Positions 1-6,591 of a stretch of 10,056 nt of DNA are shown here, piece by piece. The notes below the pieces were generated by a model. It searched no databases. It was given only the letters and a program-made list of their open reading frames with translations, and had not been told where the DNA came from. The DNA comes from CAVLDP01 sp963661945 (GTDB taxonomy: Bacteria > Bacillota > Clostridia > Lachnospirales > Lachnospiraceae), in assembly GCA_963661945.1 (NCBI GenBank), contig CAVLDP010000035.1, forward strand, positions 1 through 10,056, written 5' to 3'. The position numbers were made by a program, and so were the translations under genes. The number at the start of each line of letters is the position of its first letter. The stretch's first letter is position 1.

Positions 1-1
1 T

Positions 2-1612
2 ATGGTGGCTACCTATGTGATTGGTTTGATTGCGCATGGGTATGCGTATAGTAATCTTTTGACCTATCATGATGCGGCAGTGATTTATGTAGATGTTCCA
101 GATTTATTGCCTACAATTGCCGGAGCGGCAGCTGCTATGCGGTGGATGCAGCCTCTGATTCAGTCGTTATCTGGTGGAGTTTCTGTACCTTGGCTGTGCG
201 GTATGATCTTTCTTTTCTTCTATGGGATTAGTGCCTATTTCGTGAGCGAGGCACTGGAGGTGAAGAAGCCGATTCTTGTAGTGCTGCTTGCGGGTCTTCT
301 TGTGACATCGCCAACAGCAACCATGACGAATCTCTATGTATCGATGAATGAGCCGCTTGCGATTGCACTTTGCACCTCTGCTTGGGCAGTATATGCCTTC
401 TATCATACGAATCATAACTTCCTTTGGACTACAGTAGCGCTCTATATATGCGGTTGCATGTATTCCTTCTATCTTGATTTTGCGATAGCTTTATTCTTAG
501 TTGTAGCACTTCTAAATATGCTTCGGACACCTGAAAGAGATGGACTTCAGGTCCTTAAAGACCATCTGCTTATGGTAGCATCTATTATTCTTGCAATGGT
601 TGCTGTTGTTGTTAGCAATATTGGTTTTGCCCTGCTTGGTGGGATGCCTTTGCCGGATCGTGTGGAGCGAATCTTTGGAGATTTTCTATCTAGCACTGCA
701 ACGGTTACTGCTCTAGCATCAGATGGTGCTACTGAGGCGGCAGAAGGCGTTAATTATCTGCAAGGAATGGTGGATGTCTGGAAGCAGACGATTCATACTT
801 TCCTGCCAACGACGGCAAGCTCTATCTTCCAGGGGCGAAAGATATTCTATGCAATCTTCCTGATAGGTATGGTTCTGTCCGTTGTCCTGTTTTTGTACTT
901 GCTTCTATACCGTAAGGTCTATCGTAAGATGCTGACTATCGTGATTATGCTTGTGGATGTTCTGCTTCTCCCACTTGCAATGAATTTCATGGCAGTCTTC
1001 AGCTATTCATCTATGCTCTATACATTTCCGTATATTATTCCATGGATTTTCATGGTTGGTATGCTCGTAGTGGCAGGAGAGACCATAGAGAAGCCACAAC
1101 TTATAAGAGATGCCTACCAGGTGTTTATCGCATTCGTTACGGTGGTTACCATTTTTGAGGGGGCCCTCCTATCGAATTCTACCTATATCGATGGCTACAA
1201 CAAGGTTCAGGTTACGAGAGATGCTATGATGAATCTGATTCATGATATTGAGTCTGTGGATGGTTATGTCGAGGGGGAGACTCCGGTTTGCTTCGTTGGA
1301 AATGTCGCAAGGCTTTGTGATTACAGCTGCGATTATAGCCTTCTTGCAACGTCAACTATCACCTATGAGGGGCCATTTAGTAGCTATCTTACCAATATTT
1401 GCATGACGGATATGAAGATTGGCGCAATACAGTTTAATCTTCCGTGGGATGCGGTAGTATACGCGGAGCATCTGTATAAGGACTGCGGACTCCTGATGGA
1501 TCAGGAGGGAGTTGACCATATGCAGGAACTTATGGATTCTGGTACATCTTATCCGAAGGAGGATTGCGTCTTCCTAAGTGGGCAGGTGTTAGTTGTATAT
1601 CTTGGAGAATAA
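2..1612 (+). CDS. GtrII-family membrane glucosyltransferase (probably 5'-truncated)
   Basis: Polytopic membrane protein of the GtrII glucosyltransferase family, whose members transfer a sugar from undecaprenyl phosphate to a surface polysaccharide outside the cell. About ten hydrophobic segments fill residues 1-390. The stretch at 47-67 (RWMQPLI, then GGVSVPWLCG) and the following helix with VTSP at 101-104 are typical of the family, as is the acidic HD at 23-24 just after the first helix. Residues 391-536 form a predicted extracytoplasmic tail with six cysteines (430, 439, 443, 467, 495, 522). The first visible ATG sits directly in the first hydrophobic helix with no basic leader, so the true start probably lies upstream of the window. 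The TAA is one base before the next ATG. The partner GtrB-like synthase lies two genes downstream. Family assignment is by eye; the sugar and acceptor are unknown. Confidence 0.8.
   Translation: MVATYVIGLIAHGYAYSNLLTYHDAAVIYVDVPDLLPTIAGAAAAMRWMQPLIQSLSGGVSVPWLCGMIFLFFYGISAYFVSEALEVKKPILVVLLAGLLVTSPTATMTNLYVSMNEPLAIALCTSAWAVYAFYHTNHNFLWTTVALYICGCMYSFYLDFAIALFLVVALLNMLRTPERDGLQVLKDHLLMVASIILAMVAVVVSNIGFALLGGMPLPDRVERIFGDFLSSTATVTALASDGATEAAEGVNYLQGMVDVWKQTIHTFLPTTASSIFQGRKIFYAIFLIGMVLSVVLFLYLLLYRKVYRKMLTIVIMLVDVLLLPLAMNFMAVFSYSSMLYTFPYIIPWIFMVGMLVVAGETIEKPQLIRDAYQVFIAFVTVVTIFEGALLSNSTYIDGYNKVQVTRDAMMNLIHDIESVDGYVEGETPVCFVGNVARLCDYSCDYSLLATSTITYEGPFSSYLTNICMTDMKIGAIQFNLPWDAVVYAEHLYKDCGLLMDQEGVDHMQELMDSGTSYPKEDCVFLSGQVLVVYLGE
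1604..1607 (+). promoter_or_regulatory. Ribosome binding site choosing the ATG at 1614
   Basis: GGAG lies six bases before the ATG at 1614 and inside the last codons of the upstream gene. It favours that ATG over the in-frame TTG at 1593, which would only add seven residues ahead of the conserved N-terminus. Confidence 0.7.
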
Positions 1613-1613
1613 A

Positions 1614-2555
1614 ATGAGTAAGACAAGGCGATTTACTTATATGGACTATGCGAAGGCAATCGCTATGTTCTGGATTATACATACCCATTTATTACAACCA
1701 TATGCAAAAGAGTCATATATAGGTGTGTACGGACACTTACTTGGTTTGTCGACCTTCTTCTTCGTGAGTGGTTTCTTCCTGGCAGGATCACTGGAGAGGC
1801 ATCCAGTAGGAGAGATTCTTCGTAGTAGAATTAAGAGTTTGGTTAAGACCTACGTCCTGTGGACGATAATTGAGACGGCGTGGATATGTGCCGTGGATTA
1901 TATCAAATCGGGCGGCTTTAATATCTGGTATAATGGATATTATGCGGGATTTGAGATGTGGTTTTTCCTCAATCTGCTGGTATCGATTGTTTTTGTTGTA
2001 ATCTGTCATAGATTAGATATTCCGAAACTTCTTGTGACAGTAGTCCTTGTATTTTGCGTTATTATCCTGCTAATGGGTTTTCTACCAATTAGCGGCAGAA
2101 TGCCGGGCAAGATTATTCTGAATACGCTAATTGTATGGCAGGGATATCTCTTTCATGGGTGGACGAAGAAGAAGGCGTTTATTACAAGCGCGTTACTTCT
2201 TATTGGTCTTGTAATTCTATATTTCTATGGGATTACGGAGACAGATTGTATGTATCCCTCTGGCATACGTCTGCTTGTTTTTGAGGGATGTAAGGCTATC
2301 TACTGCTATTTATGTCCAGCAATTTGCTACCTGTTGGGTGGCCTGGTTGATTCTAATTGGATTGGCAGAGTTTTATATGCAATTGGCAGCAACACCAAAT
2401 ATATCTATACAATTCATATGATGCTGGTCTATGTGTTAAATGGAGTCTTATTATCTAGTAGACTTTGGATGCTTCCGAAGCTGGTACTTTGCATCGCGAT
2501 ACCGTTACTAGTGGAAGCTGTACTTCGCAGGACGAAGTTAGGGGAATTCTTATGA
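1614..2555 (+). CDS. Acyltransferase-3 family membrane O-acyltransferase
   Basis: Integral membrane protein of 313 residues in the acyltransferase-3 family (OafA/WecH/NodX-like), which usually moves an acetyl group from a cytoplasmic donor onto a sugar of a surface polysaccharide. The N-terminus carries the family signature: D11, K14 and a histidine pair H23/H25, with H25 aligning with the family's essential histidine. A FFFVSGFFLAG segment follows at 48-58. About ten hydrophobic segments span the protein, and the last part has the expected small-residue then IH pattern (SNTKYIYTIH, H268). The start at 1614 has a GGAG site. It follows the GtrII-like gene by one base and overlaps the next gene by four bases (ATGA), which suggests translational coupling. 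The acyl group and target sugar cannot be read from the sequence. Confidence 0.85.
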   Translation: MSKTRRFTYMDYAKAIAMFWIIHTHLLQPYAKESYIGVYGHLLGLSTFFFVSGFFLAGSLERHPVGEILRSRIKSLVKTYVLWTIIETAWICAVDYIKSGGFNIWYNGYYAGFEMWFFLNLLVSIVFVVICHRLDIPKLLVTVVLVFCVIILLMGFLPISGRMPGKIILNTLIVWQGYLFHGWTKKKAFITSALLLIGLVILYFYGITETDCMYPSGIRLLVFEGCKAIYCYLCPAICYLLGGLVDSNWIGRVLYAIGSNTKYIYTIHMMLVYVLNGVLLSSRLWMLPKLVLCIAIPLLVEAVLRRTKLGEFL

Positions 2556-3511
2556 AGAAGACGATTGAACTAATTGTACCATGTCTAAATGAAGAGGCAT
2601 GTATTGAGCCATTTTATCGGGCAATCAAGGAACTCTTTCAGACAGAGCTTAGGGATTATGATTTTATCATTTCCTATATTGATGATGGAAGTCGTGATCG
2701 GACACTCGACGAGATGAAGCGAATTGCATCCATAGAAGAGCCGGGACGGATTCGCTATTCTTCCTTTTCGCGTAATTTCGGCAAGGAAGCAGCACTTTAC
2801 CTGGGATTATCTCAGAGTACAGGAGACTATGTAGTCCCAATTGATGCGGATCTTCAGCATCCACCAGCACTTCTTCCGGAGATGGTTCGTGGAATTGAGG
2901 AAGAAGGCTATGATTGTGTAGCGGCTCGACGCGTGAGCCATAAGGGGGAGAAGAGCATTCGCTCCGCTGGCTCGTATGTCTTCTATACGCTTCTTAATGC
3001 TATTACATCGGTTCATATGGAGCCAGGAACGACGGATTATCAGATGATGACTCGTATGGTGGTTGATGCCATTGTATCCCTTGAGGAGAGGGAGCGATTC
3101 ACCAAGGGTATCTATTCTTGGATTGGCTTTAAGACCAAGTGGATTGAGTATGAGAATGTGAAGCGTGAAGCAGGAGAGAGCAAGTGGTCTGTCCATGGGT
3201 TGTTTCGTTATGCAATTAATGGATTTTTCGCCTTTGCTGTTCGGCCTCTTCGAATCATTATCTATCTTGGAATGATTATTACACTCTTTGCAGTGATTTA
3301 TGGCATTCGTGTTTTTGCAAATGCAATTTCCCATCCAGAATCTGCAGGTAATGGTTTCACGACGATAATTGTTCTGATTATATTCTTTGGTGGACTACTG
3401 ACGATGCTGATTGGTATGGTCGGCGAATACATGGCTAGAATCTACAATGAGGTGAAGCACAGGCCAATCTATATTGTTAGAGAGAGCAATGTGAGGGATG
3501 AAGATGAGTAA
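2552..3511 (+). CDS. GtrB/ArnC-type polyprenyl-phosphate sugar synthase (GT2)
   Basis: Family 2 glycosyltransferase of 319 residues that would transfer a hexose from a nucleotide sugar to undecaprenyl phosphate on the cytoplasmic face, giving a lipid-linked single sugar. The GT-A domain shows IVPCLNEE (8-15), YIDDGSRDRT (42-51), SRNFGKEAAL (73-82) and the metal-binding DADLQHPP (98-105). The REAGESKWS stretch at 205-213 is typical of GtrB, DPM1-like and ArnC enzymes. Two membrane helices (about 233-255 and 270-296) follow, as in bactoprenol glucosyltransferases. The ATG at 2552 has AGGGG seven bases upstream and overlaps the preceding stop as ATGA. An in-frame extension to 2465 lies wholly inside the upstream gene and lacks homologous character. 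The natural user of its product is the GtrII-like protein at 2-1612. Whether the sugar is glucose is not shown. Confidence 0.88.
   Translation: MKKTIELIVPCLNEEACIEPFYRAIKELFQTELRDYDFIISYIDDGSRDRTLDEMKRIASIEEPGRIRYSSFSRNFGKEAALYLGLSQSTGDYVVPIDADLQHPPALLPEMVRGIEEEGYDCVAARRVSHKGEKSIRSAGSYVFYTLLNAITSVHMEPGTTDYQMMTRMVVDAIVSLEERERFTKGIYSWIGFKTKWIEYENVKREAGESKWSVHGLFRYAINGFFAFAVRPLRIIIYLGMIITLFAVIYGIRVFANAISHPESAGNGFTTIIVLIIFFGGLLTMLIGMVGEYMARIYNEVKHRPIYIVRESNVRDEDE
3493..3497 (+). promoter_or_regulatory. Ribosome binding site choosing the ATG at 3504
   Basis: GAGGG lies six bases before the ATG at 3504. The alternative ATG at 3498 abuts this site and would leave no spacer, so 3504 is preferred. 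The site is inside the 3' end of the GtrB-like gene. Confidence 0.6.
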
Positions 3512-4499
3512 TACATCCAGGGATAAGGCTATTGATGTCCTAAGAGGGATTGCAATTATATCTGTTGTCATCGGTCATGCACTAAATGGTGGCAACTTCG
3601 ACGAGAAATTCCTCTTCCGCTTTATCTATTCCTATCATATGCCGCTTTTCTTCTTTATTAGTGGCTATCTGATGGCATATCGGACAGAGTACAATTTGAA
3701 GTGGGCAGGAAATCGATTCTTACGACTAGGGATTCCATTCTTTGTGTGGGCCATTCTAGGCTGCCTGGTGCGGAGTCCCTATCTGGATTTTGCCAGCATT
3801 CCAGGGACGCTTCGTCAAGTGATTATTGCACCAGATGCTGGTGGGCTCTGGTTTATCTGGGTTCTGTTGATGCTATCCTATGTGATAGCAATTCAGGAGA
3901 CCCTCATACAGAAGCTATGCAAGAAGGATTTATCGCTGATTTCGTATCTATTTGTAGTAGTTCTTGTGTTTGTATGTCTGGGACTTATATGGGCCATGAC
4001 AGGATTTGGCACAATTCTTGGCATTCGATTAGTTTTTAAGAATATCCTCTTTATTGAATTTGGACTTCTTACGAATCGATTTGGATTCGATCATAAGCTG
4101 ACTACTAGGGGCTGGGCTATCTCAAGCCTTGCTTTCTTCATTATGGTTCCATTTTGGCATAGGGTACAATTTACAACCTTTGCAGCTTCTCTTCACGATA
4201 TGATTTATCCATACAGTTATCTCATAATACTGCCTTTTTATTTTCTGACGACAGTATTTGGGATTATCTTCTGGTGGGGGCTTGCGCATTTGATGAGTCA
4301 GAGATGGAATCTGAGATTCCTGACACTTATGGGATGCTACAGTATGGAAGTGTATATTCTGGATCAATATTTTTCTTTTTGCTTTACTTCATTTGATGTC
4401 TTGAATTTGATGCTTCAGATTTTGCTTCCAGTATTGATTGCTTATCTACTGGAGAAGAATAAGTACATTGGAGCAGTATTATTTGGAAGGTATAGATAG
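3504..4499 (+). CDS. Second acyltransferase-3 family membrane protein
   Basis: Membrane protein of 331 residues in the acyltransferase-3 family, predicted to O-acylate a cell-surface glycan. The N-terminal signature is clear: D11, R14, G15 and the conserved H25, followed by YSYHMPLFFFISGYLM at 42-57 and a WFIW segment at 116-119. About ten hydrophobic stretches are present. It is only distantly similar to the acyltransferase at 1614-2555, so the two probably differ in target rather than being a recent duplication. Near the C-terminus, where the family often has a histidine after the YLL or YIL helix and where the other copy has IH, this one reads YILDQ with D287. It overlaps the GtrB-like gene by eight bases (ATGAGTAA). 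Its presence suggests two acylation positions on the polymer. Confidence 0.85.
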   Translation: MSNTSRDKAIDVLRGIAIISVVIGHALNGGNFDEKFLFRFIYSYHMPLFFFISGYLMAYRTEYNLKWAGNRFLRLGIPFFVWAILGCLVRSPYLDFASIPGTLRQVIIAPDAGGLWFIWVLLMLSYVIAIQETLIQKLCKKDLSLISYLFVVVLVFVCLGLIWAMTGFGTILGIRLVFKNILFIEFGLLTNRFGFDHKLTTRGWAISSLAFFIMVPFWHRVQFTTFAASLHDMIYPYSYLIILPFYFLTTVFGIIFWWGLAHLMSQRWNLRFLTLMGCYSMEVYILDQYFSFCFTSFDVLNLMLQILLPVLIAYLLEKNKYIGAVLFGRYR

Positions 4500-4504
4500 A
4501 ATTT

Positions 4505-5284
4505 ATGGATATTCTGGTGGTGAATTTCGCAACAGAGGACTTCGAGAAGCCCAGACAGCTGAATACGAGGACTGCCTATCGCTATGGCGCGACGAAGGTC
4601 TATGCATATAGCCTGGATGATATTGATACAGATTATAGAAGGGCACATGCGGATATTCTGGAGCTAAAGAGAGGATGCGGCTATTGGCTTTGGAAGCCTT
4701 ATTTCCTGTATCGTACCATGCTTGGTGCGAAGGAAGGAGATTGGGTGATTTATGCGGATACGAGCATGTGCTTTATTCGGGATATTAGAGAGTATATAGC
4801 GAATCTTGAGAATGAGGGCATTTCGATCCTTTGTCGGACTTCTCATTTCTTGGAGAAGCATTTTACAAAGCGTGATGTATTCTTGGAATTAGATTGTGAT
4901 AGCGAAGAATATACAGATACTACCCAGAGACAGGCAGGCTTGATTCTTGTGAAGAATACAGAGAAGAATCGTGGGATTATTGAGGAATGGCTTCATCTTT
5001 GTGAGAATATGCATCTAATAACGGATGAGCAAAACTGCAATGGACTAGATAATTATGAGGGCTATGTTGAACATAGGCATGATTCGAGCTTATGGTCCCT
5101 CGTATGTAAGAAGCATCATGTCCCATACAATACCGATTTATTTAAGGATATTTTGTTACCGGGTAAGAAGAATTGTCTGATGGTATTTCATCATACCAAG
5201 GCATCTAGTGTTATCGGGGCATTTTTTTTGTCTATTCCAAGAGGAATGCAGGTGATTCTTGCAGGTGTGAGAAAAGGGAGATAG
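4505..5284 (+). CDS. Putative glycosyltransferase with WKP / YAD / EHRHD motifs
   Basis: A 259-residue, largely soluble protein resembling glycosyltransferase-like proteins often found in capsule and O-antigen loci. The recognisable pattern is RGCGYWLWKPYFL (56-68), then GDWVIYADTSM (78-88) where a GT-A enzyme would carry its metal-binding acidic residue, then RQAGLILVKNT (142-152), and EHRHDSSLWSL (189-199). I recall this combination from uncharacterised or loosely annotated polysaccharide genes, and the reaction is not known to me. There is one Asp at the YAD site rather than a full DxD. A run of eight T at 5222-5229 encodes FF near residue 240, followed by a hydrophobic C-terminal stretch. 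The ATG follows the previous stop by five bases. The nearest GGAAGG (4485-4490) is 14 bases away, a weak ribosome site, so it may rely on coupled translation. Confidence 0.65.
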   Translation: MDILVVNFATEDFEKPRQLNTRTAYRYGATKVYAYSLDDIDTDYRRAHADILELKRGCGYWLWKPYFLYRTMLGAKEGDWVIYADTSMCFIRDIREYIANLENEGISILCRTSHFLEKHFTKRDVFLELDCDSEEYTDTTQRQAGLILVKNTEKNRGIIEEWLHLCENMHLITDEQNCNGLDNYEGYVEHRHDSSLWSLVCKKHHVPYNTDLFKDILLPGKKNCLMVFHHTKASSVIGAFFLSIPRGMQVILAGVRKGR

Positions 5285-5286
5285 TT

Positions 5287-6591
5287 ATGAAATTTAAGGA
5301 TATATTGGTCGGGGTTAGGATTTTTGTTATTGCGATTCTGGCATTTGTCCTGCTTCGAATGGTGGCCTGCCTTGTGCCATCCGATATCGTGAGAAATCAT
5401 ATCAAGGAGGGTGTTGCCTATTATGTTGAGACTGGCGATTTCGGTGAGTTAAGAGATGGGCAGACCTATTGGAATACAATTGATTATTCTACGGATTATT
5501 ATTACCTGGCCACCTGTTATGTGATGGATCGAAGTGCTCTGCTTAGCGGAACCCTGCAGAATGTAGTCGTTCAGAAGACTGTGGATGATATTATCAGAGG
5601 AAGCGATATATTAAAGGCTAGCATTCTTATGGATTTTGATAGTATAACGAATTTCAACGTCTATTGGTTTGGACAGGTCGGTGTTCTTCGTATTCTCCTC
5701 GCTTTCTTTAATTATCGAGAGATACAGATACTCACAGTGATATTTATGCTACTTTTATTTGGTATTACGGCAATTGTTCTTATGAGGAAGCTAGGGCCTG
5801 TAGAAGCGGTTGCCTTTCTTGTCAGCCTATTTATGGTTCGTATATCGAAGTATATTATGGCCTATTCGACTACACCACCATTTCTGGTGGCTTGTATCGC
5901 GGGACTTCTGATTCTTCTGCTTGCCAAATCGAAGAAGGATACCTATCGAATTCTCCTTCTTTCTGGAATGCTAATCGCTTATCTTGATTGGTTTTCAAGT
6001 CCGATTCTGACTTATTGTATTCCAGTGATGTTTGCACTGCTTAGTCTATATAGACGTGGAGAACTGACATCAATTAAGGATGACCTATGTTACCTTATTC
6101 ATACAGCTATTGACTGGGTAATTGGATATGTAGGAACTTTATTTGCCAGATGGGCAATTCTGTCAGTTTATACGCATGAGAATATGTTCTTGACTGGACT
6201 TGGGCATGCACAGGGTGATTTTACTAAGGGTGATGTCACGAGATCTGCCCTTCAAATCTTCTGTGCAGCGGTTAAGAATAATTTCGGATTTATAGAAGGT
6301 GCGCACCAGATGAATAATTGGTGGTTAATTCCACTTATCATCCTGCTTGCACTTTCGATTCTATTTGCACTCAATATTAGAAATGGAAACAAGAATCTGC
6401 ATATTTATTTGGCATGCTTCCTCTGTTCGCTTGGACCGCTTGCTTGGATGTTCGTCTTCCGCGGACATAATGAGATCCACCTGATTCTAACCTATCGACA
6501 GCTTGCAGCATTTATTTTCTGCAATCTGTGTGTGATATATTATTTGACTAGAGATTTAATTAAGACAGTTGAGGGAAAAGGAATTCAATGA
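5287..6591 (+). CDS. Uncharacterised polytopic membrane protein, paralog A (possible GT-C-like)
   Basis: I do not recognise a named family. The 434-residue protein has one N-terminal helix (about 10-30), a predicted outside loop of about 115 residues, and roughly seven or eight further helices. It is a clear paralog of the next gene. Shared motifs are the acidic/aromatic loop DYSTDYYYLATCYVMD (66-81), VYWFGQVGVLR (125-135), YLDWFSSPI (232-240), KGDVTRS (314-320), FVFRGHNEIH (389-398) and TYRQL (402-406). One short helix followed by a large acidic first loop is also the layout of GT-C enzymes that use polyprenyl-phosphate sugars, so a glycosyltransferase role is plausible but inferred. GGGAG lies six bases before the ATG, two bases after the previous stop. 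Polymerase or other membrane roles are alternatives. Confidence 0.6.
   Translation: MKFKDILVGVRIFVIAILAFVLLRMVACLVPSDIVRNHIKEGVAYYVETGDFGELRDGQTYWNTIDYSTDYYYLATCYVMDRSALLSGTLQNVVVQKTVDDIIRGSDILKASILMDFDSITNFNVYWFGQVGVLRILLAFFNYREIQILTVIFMLLLFGITAIVLMRKLGPVEAVAFLVSLFMVRISKYIMAYSTTPPFLVACIAGLLILLLAKSKKDTYRILLLSGMLIAYLDWFSSPILTYCIPVMFALLSLYRRGELTSIKDDLCYLIHTAIDWVIGYVGTLFARWAILSVYTHENMFLTGLGHAQGDFTKGDVTRSALQIFCAAVKNNFGFIEGAHQMNNWWLIPLIILLALSILFALNIRNGNKNLHIYLACFLCSLGPLAWMFVFRGHNEIHLILTYRQLAAFIFCNLCVIYYLTRDLIKTVEGKGIQ

Noticed and set aside
2465..2551. N-terminal extension of the GtrB-like protein
   Set aside because: It lies wholly inside the upstream acyltransferase gene; the ATG at 2552 has a good AGGGG site and starts directly at the conserved GT2 N-terminus.
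2807..3334. Long reverse-strand open frame (175 codons) opposite the GtrB-like gene
   Set aside because: It lies entirely antisense to a gene with clear GT2 motifs, has no family character and no ribosome site in context; it is a shadow frame.
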